Source of the DNA: Phytophthora colocasiae
Lineage: Eukaryota; Oomycota; Peronosporomycetes; Peronosporales; Peronosporaceae
Length of the DNA stretch: 64,000 bases
Assembly (NCBI GenBank): GCA_018806915.1
Contig: JAGKQI010000100.1
Span: 2,728,001 to 2,792,000 of the forward strand
Direction of reading: 5' to 3'
The notes under the pieces are model-generated. The model searched no databases, was not told where the DNA came from, and worked only from the letters and a program-made list of their open reading frames with translations. Below, piece by piece: positions 10,627-21,324 of this stretch (the stretch's first letter is position 1; each line of letters starts with the position of its first letter). A program made the position numbers and the translations under genes.

Positions 10627-12347
10627 TCATTGCCAAGTTTTCGTTTTGTTTAACGTCTCCGCATCAACTCTTCGCAAAACTGGAGGTGCTGTAAACTGGA
10701 AAATGTTGGTCGCCACGTACGCATCGAGTTGCCAGTCATTTCCCAGTTGAAGTGTTGTCTCGTTTTGATTTCGGCTGATAGTTGATTTAACACTCAGAAA
10801 CGCAATCTTGTTCTGTCCATCTAATAGTTTGTAAGAACGACTTATAGGCAGCAGATGGAACCTCTCGAACTGCTCGATGTATTCATCACACCGGTGATAT
10901 AGTTTGATACTGAGATGTTCCAGGTGTTCATTGCTTTCCGATATCTTTGAAAACACATCCAATTGCTTAACCAGACAGTTATTTTGGGAGCGTCTTTGCC
11001 ACGGTTATCCGTCGAGTTAAGTTAAGTCGCACAATAACTCAGGAGCTATGTGATTGGCTGACCCGACTTCACCAGACGGTTATCATTTAACTACCTCAAT
11101 GAGGTAGTTAAGTGAAAAGTCATCAAGTTAAAGAGCTCCCCCCCCACCCCATGGACAGCAGGAAGGCTGCCGCACTAGGTGTGTGCGCTGCGGCTTCAGC
11201 AGCAGCCACCGCAGCACTCCTAGTCACCTCCATAGCCCCCAAAAGGAATGTTTTCACTATCACTCGGCTCGACTTTGAGAAGCTTCTGGAAAATGCAGCA
11301 GGAGAAGAGTGGTTTCCGGCTAACATCCGCTGCAGCAAATCGAGTTTTTTGGCGCTGGTGTCGTTGCTGTAGTCTAGAGGATTCGAGTTTGGGAATGTTG
11401 CTGTACGAGAGCACAGCTATGCTAAACGTGTTGCAGCAGTGTTGTATTTTCTAGCCTCCCCTGGAAGCTGTCGATGAAATGACGGAGTTTTTGCTTGGTA
11501 TGCTGAACGAAATAGTGTGCCTGCCTAATTCTCTCGAGGAATGGCGAAGGGTTGAAGTCGAGTTTAGAGGTCTTCCTTTCTTCTTGCACTGTTTAGATCC
11601 ATGCCTCGTCGGGAAGTTTTGGGAGGAAATATAGTATCCGGCGCTGCTGCGCAGCCCTGCTCCACGACAACAGCTTGAGGGTTCACCTGGAGCGTCGATC
11701 CTACTTCAACATGCGGTGTTTTAGTCAAGTCAAATTCGTCCTGGGACAGCGCAAACTCGTGGTATGATTGAGCCAGCCATGGTGAGCCACATGCACTTAA
11801 GCCCTCATCGGAAGCAACAGCCGAGTCTCTGCAATTCCATCGGCCTGGAAGCTTGAGTCGGAGTCCTCTCTGTCACTGCTCATATTGCGTTTTGACGCAC
11901 ATTTGAAAACACTTGCGTGCTATCGACGCAACTTGGTCAGGTTAAGTGTTGACGAAACAAAGACGAAATTCATCAGCTTCAAAGTTATCACTTAACTTAA
12001 CTCGACGGATAACCGTGGCAAAGACGCTCCCAGAGGTGAAGAGTGAGGCGCTGAAACCAGGCGTCCGAATATTCCCGGTGAGGAAGATAATGCTGTTGAA
12101 TTCCACACATTTGGACGAGATCCGACACAGTTTGGTTATCACTGTAGATTCTCAGACAATGTCACCGTCCACATAGGCAACTACTGTCAACAATTTGATA
12201 TCTTCTTCCACCATTTGGGATTCATCTTGAACAGTGAAATTAACGTAAAACTGAGCTAGATCGATCGGATTCCGCTGTAGTCGATACAAAACATTGACGT
12301 TTTAGTTCGCGGCTAGAAACCTTCAATATTGACTCCGCAGTTGTCAT
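10627..12347 (-). pseudogene. Decayed gene of unknown function, split by a TIR element
   Basis: Coding-like minus-strand sequence lies on both sides of the 10986-12031 element. The right part starts with an ATG at 12345-12347 (MTTAESILKV...), shifts frame near 12300, has an in-frame TGA near 12150, and continues to the element edge as ...ITKLCRISSKCVEFNSIIF... The left part (10962 down to 10627) continues as ...LVKQLDVFSKISESNEH... and ends with a stop at 10627. The spacing of hydrophobic residues in places resembles leucine-rich repeats, but I do not recognise the family. The gene is broken by an insertion, one stop and one probable frameshift. That the two parts are one gene is inferred from strand and position only. 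Confidence 0.4.
10986..12031. mobile_element. Non-autonomous DNA transposon, PIF/Harbinger-like
   Basis: The ends are long perfect inverted repeats of about 41 bp: 10986-11026 starts GGGAGCGTCTTTGCCACGG and 11991-12031 is its reverse complement. The pairing may extend one base further each side (T/A). No target duplication is clear. Inside, plus-strand frames read like a fragmentary Harbinger transposase N-terminus: WFPANIRCSKSSFLALV (about 11300-11370), then in shifted frames EHSYAKRVAAVLYFLAS and LEEWRRVEVEFRGLP. No catalytic triad survives. A perfect 12-bp inverted repeat with a 1-nt loop sits at 11087-11111. The 1.05-kb length and broken frames indicate an element mobilised in trans. Superfamily assignment is moderate. 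Confidence 0.65.
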
Positions 12348-12429
12348 AACCTAAATATTACAAGTTTAGTTGTAAATTACACGAAAAGTTCGGATTGGTC
12401 GATATTTATCCTGTCATTTTGCGGTCAAC

Positions 12430-14654
12430 ATGGCACTGCTGCGAGCGTCATCGAAGCTGCTGGCAACGCGACTGACACTGCCTGCGCGTCCGTTTTCAGC
12501 TCTGTCCTTTGTGCCGCAACTGCGCTCGACGATCCCCGCGTCACTTCCTGCCATCCACCGATTGGTCGAGCGCTACGAGGTGCAAAATTCCCAATTGACA
12601 ATTAATTGTGTTTTGCGACTCAAATGTGATTCCTTGGCAATACAGCGAGATGTACAAACGTTTAAACCGAACGAAAGCATCCAATCCGATGTTGTTTTTG
12701 CCAATAACCATCTAAGGTAAGACAGTTGTGGACAATTATTGCTAGAATAAATAACTCCATTATTGTTGTTATCAGGTTATCTGGAATCGACGTTGTAGGA
12801 TTTGGCAAGACTACAATTATTGAATTATTGTTAGAGAAATGTGGCTGACCGGTATTTTGTGTAGATTATGACTACACGCTGTGTCACTACACGGAGGAGC
12901 TGCAACATCTCATCTACGCCATGGCCAGAGACTACATGGTGCGTAGTTACAAATACAATACTTTTTATTTCGTAAACTAATAGTGTTAATTTTTTCAGGT
13001 GGGGAAATTGAGGTATCCCGAAGGTGTATCGGTGCTGCAGTACGACCCAAGCTTTGCCATCCGAGGCTTAACTATCGACAAGCAGAAGGGGCTGCTCTGC
13101 AAGATCAGTTCGCACCAGAAACTGTCCAACACAGCAGTGTTTAGAGGACGTCATCGGCTCTCAAGAGAGGAGATTATGGAGCTTTATGGAGGCTCCAGAC
13201 ACATTTCCGTGCACGATCGCGACTACACCATGGAACCTCTAAACGACCTGTTCAGTGTGGCCCACGCGTGTTTGTTTGCAGACGTGGTGCAGTACATGAT
13301 CGACCGAGATATTGAGTACGAGCCGATTGCACTGGTGGAAGACGTGAACCAAGCTATTACGAACGTTCATCTTAGTGGTGAGATGCACAAGGAAGTGGCC
13401 CTGGACCTGCCGAAGTACATTGAGCCCAATCCAACGTTGAGGCCGTTACTGGAGCGCATTCGGGTGAGAATCATTAACATTATTTTCTTTCATTTTGCTG
13501 AGAAACTAACGTTCATTGCAGAACTCAGGCAAGAAGAGTTTTTTGTGTACGAACAGCTCGTTCCCGTACATCAACGCAGGCCTGAAGTACATGCTTGGAG
13601 ACGACTGGCGAGAGGTGAACTTCATAGTTGCCGTCCAGAGGGGATTGGTACTAAACATTAGCATTTTTGCTCCAGCTATTTGACGTCGTCATCGTCAGTG
13701 CAAGGAAACCCAAATTCTATACTCGACAGCGTGCGTTCCGGATGCTGGATATCGGACACAAGCAAGTACAGGTATGCAGCGTGTGTTAGCTATCGATGAC
13801 GAACGAGTGGATTGCTAACATCTCTACTAAAACAGTGGCACGCTGTCCGAGCACTGCACCGTGGGGAAGTTTACACACAAGGAAGCGTGTATCAACTGTC
13901 CAAATTGACTGGTTGGGTGGGCAGCCGTGTGCTCTACATTGGGTACATCACCTTGACAAGCTGCCTATGTCCGTATATGTCACTTAGACTCACTTTTACT
14001 GTTTTAGTGACAACCTGTTCTCTGATCTGGTTGAGCCTTCACGTGCCAATGGCTGGCGAACCGGTGCTATCATCCGGTAAGGTATTCTGGGTGAAATCGC
14101 GTTACATTTGTGAACTGAATGGATATGGCCCTGTAGTGAACTGGAGGATGAGATGCATGTGCAGCGAACGCCTGAATATCAAAGACTCGCCTTCCAGGTG
14201 CGACTCTGCTGTCTTCTGTTGTAGGGATTGATGCAGAAACTGACCGAATTGCCAATTCACAGATCAACAAAATCGAGGCGTTGATGCGTAGTATCCAGAA
14301 TGAACTACGTTCGGAGCCAGCTCCTCAGGTAAGCGTGAGCATGTCTGAGTTTCTAGCTCCTAGCCAAATTGTCTAACTTATATTGTTTTGCAGAATCACG
14401 CGTTCGTGGACCAACTGGTTAACGTCCACGAGGCGCTTCAGATGGAGATGGAGAACTTGATCAACGTCAACTTCGGGTCGGTCTTCCGGGCAGATACGTA
14501 CCCTTCGCAGTTCGCGTTCCTTGTACAGCGCTACGTGGACATTTATTCAGCACGTCTAGAAAACCTGCTTGAGTACCCTTCCAACCACACTTTCTACCCC
14601 GAGCGTATCGGCATGCCACACGAATACCCGGCGGAGGCACCGCAGTACGACTAA
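12430..14654 (+). CDS. NT5DC2/3-like 5'-nucleotidase, HAD superfamily, mitochondrial presequence
   Basis: Multi-exon gene. The first exon encodes an Arg-rich, acid-free leader typical of mitochondrial import. My exon model joins 12430-12579 (optional 66-nt in-frame intron), 12646-12716, 12776-12804, 12865-12938, 12999-13463, 13522-13614, 13676-13771, 13836-13942, 14008-14076, 14137-14197, 14263-14328 and 14394-14654. The spliced product carries GFDYDYTLCHY, the HAD motif I of NT5DC proteins, FDVVIVSARKPKF (motif II region) and the LYIGDNLFSD motif IV, with a C-terminal helical region. The third intron (12805-12864) begins GC rather than GT and splits the codon of the first motif I aspartate. 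Family members dephosphorylate purine monophosphates, though NT5DC paralogues have uncertain substrates. The start codon is the first ATG, 80 bp from the divergent decayed gene. Confidence 0.85.
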
Positions 14655-14725
14655 ATCAACAACACAAGGGGTTGGTAGACAGTTAACTTGTTGTCAAATG
14701 ACTTTAGAAGCCGTCTCTAGGTGTC

Positions 14726-16029
14726 CTATTTTTCAGATAGACACGTCGCACCAAACAACGGCTCGACCATGGAATTGATTAGGTAGTTCAGCAGCGTGGG
14801 CGCGTGGTTGTTGATTGTTGCCAGGTAGGTGTCGTAGGTTTCCTCCTTCTTGTTGATCTCTTCGGCCGAATAGTCCGGGACAAGACGCAACAAAGTCTTG
14901 AAGACGAAACTGGAGCTGTCAAAACTTAGGTCAAAATCCGAGATCGACTCGAAATCAAGCTCGAAGGTCTTCACGGATGCATCCTTAAACTTCATGAGCA
15001 GTTCCTTCATGATGCTGGCATAGTCTCGCTTTCTGGTGGCGCTTTTCAGTTGCTTCTGAAGACTCGCGACGGTAACATTCGAACAGATCGAGTCCGAAAC
15101 CTCCGGCGAGCAAGCGTACATGTTCGCTTCGATATCAACTGCAAGTGTCGGCTGGTCCAGCACGAATTGCAGGTGAGCTGTTGCAGATTTCTCCATCTCC
15201 TCGACTGTCGCGCTCATTGTGGCATCAACGTGAACTTGACCAGAGGAATTCGTTTCGATTCCGACAGAGTTGGGAGACGTCACGTTGATACGCTGCGGTA
15301 CAAAATTCGCGAGGCCAGTGATGTTAATCGAGTCGATGGCAAGCGAAATCGTCAGGTCTTGGCCAAGTGCGCTGTAGTTGAAGCCGCGAAGTGGGATGTT
15401 CTTGCGGATCAAAGGGTCATACTGTCCGAGAACTGAGCCGAGCAATTTACCAGCTGTGGATGCCTTGATCGCCTTGTTTAAGACGGTAAACTCGGTCTCT
15501 TCGGTGGTAAAGTCGATCAAGACACAACTGTCCTCGGTTGCTGTGCTGGGGCTACCGTCTTCCCCCGCACACTGCGACTAGGCGCTATAATGAAGAGATT
15601 ACTATGTTAAGCAAATATTCGGTTTAAACGCCTAGGCGTTATACAACGAACAAAAGTGCAATGTTTGTCGGGCGAGAGTCAGGGTTCACTTTGCTGTGGT
15701 GGTGTAGGCCCGACCCTCCTATGATAGTGCAGTTTCGACGTTTGCTTTTGCCCATGGTGCTTGAAATGCGGTCTGTGCAAACAAAGAGAGATTGATGTCG
15801 AGCTCTGTTGGCCAACCATCCCTTCCGTCTGTGGTTTAAGGGCTAATTTCAAAGCACGCACTATTGCTAACAAGGAAGTAGGCGTTCTATTCTGCTATGT
15901 GCTCTATTCGAACATTTGTGTGTGAATTCGACAATTCCCGATTTTGGACATAGCGCATAGTCGCAGTGTGCGGGGGAAGACGGTAGTGATAGCAGCGAGG
16001 ATGGCTGCAGCGAATACGAAAAACTTCAT
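14726..16029 (-). pseudogene. Secreted protein gene of unknown family, interrupted by a MITE
   Basis: The 3' part (14726 to 15553) is an open frame of about 275 codons with several N-glycosylation sites and cysteines. The 5' part begins at the ATG 16027-16029 with a classic signal peptide (MKFFVFAAAILAAIT). A 429-bp element flanked by TA sits between them at 15555-15983. Without the element and one TA, the two parts join in frame just after the signal peptide. With the element, the leader runs into element sequence and stops, so the secreted product should not form unless the element is spliced out. I do not recognise the mature domain (motifs include FTTEETEFTVLNKAIKAS and LGQYDPLIRKNIPLRGF). 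It is not called an effector because no RxLR-type motif was seen. Confidence 0.75.
15555..15983. mobile_element. TA-flanked MITE (Tc1/mariner-like), inside a secreted-protein gene
   Basis: 429 bp with terminal inverted repeats of 33 bp and one mismatch, starting CCGTCTTCCCCCGCACACTG at each end. The flanking dinucleotide TA at 15553-15554 and 15984-15985 matches Tc1/mariner target choice. No convincing transposase is left inside. Confidence in the boundaries is high because removing the element restores a continuous reading frame with a signal peptide. Confidence 0.85.
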
Positions 16030-16718
16030 CTTAGGTACGTAGAAGGGTGATGCCCCGCTGTGAGCGCAAATTGGGGAGTGATAAGTCGAATCAAAAGTGG
16101 CACCGTTCTGAAGTACTTCAGGCGAAAGACACAGAGTCTTTGGAAAAAGATTCGGACACGCAAACCTGTGCCTGAATAATCGACCAAATCCGAAAACGCT
16201 ATCTTTCCCACAGTGATGGGATTACTGTGCAATTGAGAACCGTTAACTCAAGTTCGCTACGCTCTCATTAGGTTAAGGAATTCGTGGTCAAACATTCGCT
16301 GACAGAGTTAGAATGCAAAAAAAAAACTCTTTCATTGTACCTTCGAGGGGCATGCACACAATGCTTGCTCGGTGCTTGGCACGAATTTTGCGCCAACATG
16401 ACGCATTGATTTCGCACTTTTGTGCCACAGCAAATTAATCCAGAGAGACACAACTTATATCCAGTATAACTCCAACGTGCCGGATTACACGGAATTCCTG
16501 CATTGGGATTTGGACCAAATCATTTGGTGCAAGTTGAAACGCAGTGCATGATGGGAAATTCTATTGTGTATTTCAACGATTCTGTAAAAGTCTTTTACAG
16601 TATCAGCGCTGAAATACACAATGTCACTATTTCGAGATTTCATTAAAACCCACTCTCAACGATAGTCACTCTCCAGAGGATTGAGTCACACTTTTGAAAC
16701 GCGTCAGCAGGTTTTAAC
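16030..16718. other. Intergenic region with nested inverted repeat
   Basis: Divergent upstream space between the MITE-broken gene (minus) and EMC2 (plus). The only structure noted is a nested inverted repeat at 16563-16622: outer 13-bp arms ATTGTGTATTTCA / TGAAATACACAAT and inner 8-bp arms CTGTAAAA / TTTTACAG with a 3-nt loop. It lies about 100 bp upstream of the EMC2 start. It could be a small MITE or a regulatory hairpin. No gene seen. Confidence 0.6.
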
Positions 16719-17889
16719 ATGGGGCAGAGCGAGTTCGAGCAGAAGCTGGCGGAGGCTGAGCGCAGCGGCGCACGCGACAAATGCGTGGAACTGCTTCACT
16801 ATGTGCGCAAGGAGAAGCTGCGGGAGCCTCGCGCGGTCGCGAGTATCGGGAAGCTGCTGACGACCAAGCACAGCTGGGGGTTGGGTGACGAACGTAAGAA
16901 CATGTTGAAACGTCGGATACCCCTTGTTTTAACGTTTATATGTTTGCTTTTAGTGTGGAGTGTGTATGAACAGACATTCGTTGCTGCTCTGGACTTGCAC
17001 GACGATGAGCTAGCGGAGGTAGAGTATTGCGGAGTTATAACGTTTGATTCGTACTGACACAATTTTCGTTTCGATGTTTTAACAGACCTGTCTGAAGACT
17101 CTGCAGACCAAGTTCCCTGGTAGCTCCCGAGTGGCTCGTCTTGAGGGCATGCAGCTCGAGCAGCGTGGAGAGTTCGCTAAGGCGTTAGCTCTGTATGACG
17201 AGCTGCTTGAAGCCAATCCGGCCAATGCTCTGGTTCTTAAACGCAAGATCGCAGTGCTCAAGGCCCAGAAGAAGACGGCAGATGTCATTACGGCGCTCAA
17301 TGATTTCTTACGCAGTTTCGGCACGGATCAGGCGGCGGTAAGTTGCTGCTTGTTAATGGCATTGTTGAAGCATGTTTAAACGTTTATTGTGGTTTTACTG
17401 ATTGTTATGGTTGCAGTGGACGGAATTGGGCGAGACGTACCTATCGATGGCAGCATACCGCTACGCAGCCTTTTGCTACGAGGAGCTGGTGCTGCTGAAC
17501 CCCATGGACGCTATCTCGCACAGCCGTCTGGCCGATGTATACTCGACGATCGGCGGCCTCGACAACCTGTTGACAGCTCGCAAGCACTACGCGCATTCGC
17601 TGGAGCTTAACAAGAAGCAGAACCTGCGCGCATACTTTGCACTTGTGACTTGTACCAAGGCAATTGCTGCCCAGCGCGGTTACCGTGCGGACCAGGACGA
17701 CGACGGAATCAATGAGCGGCTGCAGAAGTTTGCGCTCGACTACATCCAGGACTTCTACGCAGCAAACTCGTCCCCTGAACTTGCGGAGATCGGTAAGGAC
17801 TAATTTTGACACCTATATTCCTGTTGACTAACCCATTATGGTACTGTTATGTTGTTGTATCAGCGCGATCGGCGATCACTGCTCTCTAG
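16719..17889 (+). CDS. EMC2: ER membrane protein complex subunit 2 (EMC2/TTC35), TPR protein
   Basis: EMC2 is the cytosolic TPR scaffold of the ER membrane insertase that places tail-anchored and multipass proteins. Exons: 16719-16893, 16954-17018, 17086-17337 and 17417 onward. Recognisable parts are WSVYEQTFVAALDLHDDELAE, the TPR segment SSRVARLEGMQLEQRGEFAKALALYDELLEANP, and the family-typical WTELGETYLSMAAYRYAAFCYEELVLLNP followed by ISHSRLADVYSTIGG. The exon-4 frame can stop at 17801-17803 or be spliced: a GTAAGG donor at 17793 and an acceptor at 17863 give a 71-nt intron and the tail EIARSAITAL, ending at 17889. I prefer the spliced form because all other introns here are 58-79 nt with the same signals. 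About 290 residues, usual for the family. The convergent neighbour is an Hsp70-like gene. Confidence 0.88.
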
Positions 17890-18011
17890 ATGATTTCTGT
17901 GCTATCCCAGGGAAGGTAAACGGTTAAACTTGATTGGAATCCTAAGTGGGCCTATTGAGGAATGATCGTCTCTTCTATTGGTTGCTAGCATTTTTTCTAC
18001 CTCTCCTTCCT

Positions 18012-19532
18012 TTAGTCGAGCGTGCGTGCTGCTCCATAAGCAACAGCAAGGTCTGGGTCGATGTCGGAGAGTGGTGCACGGCCCTGAAACATGTCGGTGA
18101 GGCGTTGACGTACCCATGGGATCCGGGAGGAGCCTCCAACCAGCACTACAGCGTCGATTTCGTCGGATCCCATGTTGTTTGCTTCCAGGACTTCGCGTAC
18201 AGGAATCATCGTGCGTTCCAGCAGAGATCCACACAGCTCTTCGAACTGCGCCCGTGTGATTTTCACTTCAGCTCTCTTGTTACCAGAGATACAGGCGGCA
18301 GTAGCGGTGGAGGCGTCAGTCAACTGTCTTTTCGCGAGCTCAGCAGCATGGCGGACACCAGATAAGGTGCATGGTGGCTCCTTTCGGTTGTTGTCGAAGG
18401 TTTTAGCCTCGTCGTCTGTTCCACGGGACGTAATGGCCGTCCCAAGTTGAGCTTTGAACTCCTTTACAATCCAAGCTGTCAGTTGCGCGTCTAGATCCTC
18501 ACCTCCGAGATGGTTGTCACCTAGAGTGTCCAACACACTGATGGCTCCGTTCCGTGCGAAGAGCAACGATACATCCAGCGTGCCTCCTCCAAAGTCGAAG
18601 ACGAGCAAGAAACTCACGTTTGGATCCTGATGCAAACCGTAGGCGATTGCAGCGGCAGTCGGCTCTTCCAGTACTCGAGAGACCTCCAGTCCGGCTGCTT
18701 TGAATGCTGCCACGGTTGCTTCACGTTGCCTCTGATTAAAATCCACCGGAACGGCGATGACGGCCTTGGTGATCTGGTCGTGGCCAACGAACTGGTGCGC
18801 CATCGAACGGAGGTGTTTCACGACTGAAGTGCCGATTTGGACTGGAGCCACGCAGTCCGAGTGGCCCTGTACATTCAGGCCGAAGCAAACTCCGTCATGT
18901 TCATCGCTGTGTAGCTGCTGGACGGTGAATTCGTACGGAGTGACTCCTTTCTCATTTGTTTCCGACTTTATAACGTCGTCGTAGCTACAGACAAAAAGTA
19001 TCAACTTCCAGTTCCCCACCGTTGTTTTTGGCAAAATTACACTAACCTTTGACCGATGAACCTCTTAGCATTGAAAATTGTGTGCTGGGGGTCTATTGTA
19101 CGGTACGCTCGAGCTTCTCGGCCTACAAGGACATCTGATGACATTGCCATGAGAACTTACACATGAAGATAATACAAAAAAAACTACGAAAACGAACCTC
19201 CGTTGGGTAGGAATGCGACTGTGGACGGTACCAAAACGTGACCTTCGTTGTCTGCAATTGCACTGACATTGTTCTTCTGCGAAATGGCCACCACCGAGTA
19301 CGTCGTGCCCAAATCGATACCTACCACTGCAAATATTGGTGTTAGTATTGTTGCAGAAGTATTTGGGAACGGATGTGTATTTTGTTTTACCGTGGTCTCT
19401 GCCGGTAAATCCATGGCGAGCGAGCAACGCAGCAATCACAGCGAAGACGCCACCCAGTAGCAGCAATAAAGAACCGATATTAACGCTTCCTAGAGCGGAA
19501 ACACCCTGGGGCCGACGAGCAGAAGTTGACAT
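18012..19532 (-). CDS. HSPA13/STCH-like Hsp70 ATPase-domain protein, membrane anchored
   Basis: Model: complement of 18012-18984, 19047-19134, 19198-19326 and 19391-19532, giving 443 residues. The N-terminus has a hydrophobic segment (about residues 17-40, SLLLLLGGVFAVIAALL) that should act as an ER signal anchor. The Hsp70 nucleotide-binding domain follows: phosphate 1 loop VGIDLGTTYSVV, phosphate 2 region VFDFGGGTLDVSLL, and the adenosine motif VVLVGGSSRIPWVRQRL. The protein ends right after the AVAYGAA motif, so the peptide-binding domain is absent, as in STCH/HSPA13. Introns are 62-64 nt with GT-AG borders. It may be a microsomal Hsp70-like ATPase. Function beyond ATP binding is not shown by the sequence. 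Confidence 0.88.
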
Positions 19533-21030
19533 TAAGGTAAAAAATCAAATATGGGCCGAGATAATAGATGCTCGAATTACTCGGCATCTACTTATGCGTT
19601 GATAAAAAGTGAGACAGTTTCTGAAACGTCGCAAACCAGAGATTTTTTCTCAATTTTTTGTAGTAGCAGACCAATGAAATTAAGCTCATGCCCGTGGAGA
19701 AGAAAAAAATCGACTTAATCAGTTTACGGCCGAATTTAGTCTTGCTTTCAGTATTGAAAGCGCTGAGTGAGTGTCATTTTTGTGACCATTTGAGGTTTGG
19801 GTTATTCACCCTCGCCTTTTATATTTCCACTTGTGATCAAGTTTCGACGGAAATTAACTTACGGAGGTAAAAGTCAAGTGACTGGCCAACAATAGAAGCC
19901 CCTGCCGAAGAAGCCGACAAAGCGTAAACGAGTCGCAGTTGGGGGGAGGCTGTTTACCCATGAAGTGCTCCAGGAACTTGCTGAGGCTGTCATCAAAAAC
20001 CAAGTCGTCTAAGAAAGCTGTTACTACAACTGCAGGTAAAGGTGTAGAAGAGTACATGTAGCGCATATCACTTGTTCAGCTGTATTCTAAACAACAAAAT
20101 GTTAGTCGAGTGTCTTGCACAGTGAGGTTGAATAGATGCTTTACTTACCAAATCAGTGCGGAGAATTAACGGGACTTGAACCCGCGACAACCCTGCTCCC
20201 ATAATGGGCCCTCAATAAGCTCGCCGCCAACCAGGTAGGCGGCTGATCTGTCATCGCCTGGAGCCATGACACCTCGCGCCAAATTTACAAATTTAATTTT
20301 TGAAGGTATTCGTATTTAGTGTGTTTTAGCCAATAAAGTACTTGCTCTGTGAAAAACTTCACGTGATTGGCAGTTAAAATACGGCCCTAAATTGGTTGAT
20401 GGCCCTAAATTGATGATTTACCTTATCTGCCACGTCAGCACAATTGTGGAGATAAAGAGCGGTTAGGGTATCAAAGACATACTAGAGTATACCCGGTAAA
20501 AATATTTGTGCAATGTATTGAATCGAATAGAAGATACCGGTAATTCCCAGTGCAGGCGTGTACTAAGTAGTACTGTTTGGAAGCAGTTCTGAACGCGCCT
20601 AAAAGCACGGTTAAAGTCAACGAAAAGTTCAAGGATGTCGTTAAGAATTAAACAAATTAAAGCGTGGAGTGGGATTGGAAAAATGATTTCATTGCTCACT
20701 TCGTTTGTCATGGGATTCATCGAAGGAGACTTTAGCTCCATCAAAGGAGTACTTAATTGTCACCGTGACTCACTCAGCAGTTACGCGTTAGAAGGCCAAC
20801 TGCAGGTAAAACAGTTCGGTGACATCGTCGTGAAAAAATTTGCCGCAAAACCTAGTTTCACGCACCTTACATAACTCGGCATCCTCACTGAGTTGCTGAG
20901 GGCGGAAGTTCATGAGTTGATGCTTTACAGCAAAATTGAAAATGAGGACCGATGCAGAAGCTTGGGCTCTGCGAGGGATTTCGTTTGAATTGGTGTTTAT
21001 AGGAACATCCGCGAGGATGAGCTTAGGAGG
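19533..21030. other. Gene-poor region with scattered short frames
   Basis: About 1.5 kb upstream of the Hsp70-like gene. It contains the SINE-like piece at about 20160-20280 and short frames at 20463-20874 on both strands that I do not recognise. AT-rich stretches follow the SINE-like piece. I see no confident gene. Confidence 0.5.
20160..20280 (-). repeat. tRNA-derived SINE-like sequence
   Basis: On the minus strand the sequence holds a T-arm/B-box-like motif (GGGTTCAAGTCCCG, about 20171-20184), preceded by a GC-rich hairpin (GCCGCC...GGCGGC) and an A-box-like TGGCTCCAGG. No complete cloverleaf can be folded, and the anticodon arm and acceptor pairing are missing, so it is not a tRNA gene. 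A pol III-type SINE head is the best explanation. The 3' end is not defined. Confidence 0.45.
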
Positions 21031-21280
21031 TGTAGTGGCTGGTTGAATCTAAGCCTTGCCCACTGCACTGGGCGGCACAGATGGTGAGGCCGAGTTGCCG
21101 CACAGACTGTGAAGCCGAGCTGGCATAGACGTCAGAGGACGAGTAGATCGAAGCTGTAGCAAGCATAACATTGAGTTTAGTCAGATTACAATCTACCTTA
21201 GAGCGAGCAAGCAATAGACCAAGGTTAACAGGAAGCGCCAGCTTCCCTCGCGTGTGTTCGTGTTATCGAGACCCACTACA
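21031..21280 (+). repeat. 5' LTR of the Gypsy element
   Basis: 250-bp direct repeat of 26206-26455, with no difference seen by eye. Confidence 0.95.
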
Positions 21281-21324
21281 AAGATATCTTTAGTTGCGAA
21301 GGTCGTAACTGAGCACAAGACAAC

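Noticed and set aside
14726..15520. Leaderless 264-residue protein starting at 15520
   Set aside because: That start is a TTG in the frame. The signal peptide exon across the MITE joins in frame, so the upstream ATG at 16029 is the original start.
15679..15873. Small protein inside the mariner-like MITE
   Set aside because: It has no recognisable transposase motif, and alternative frames of the same stretch read equally well.
20160..20280. tRNA gene on the minus strand
   Set aside because: Only the T-arm/B-box is convincing. No anticodon arm or acceptor pairing can be drawn, so a SINE-like origin fits better.
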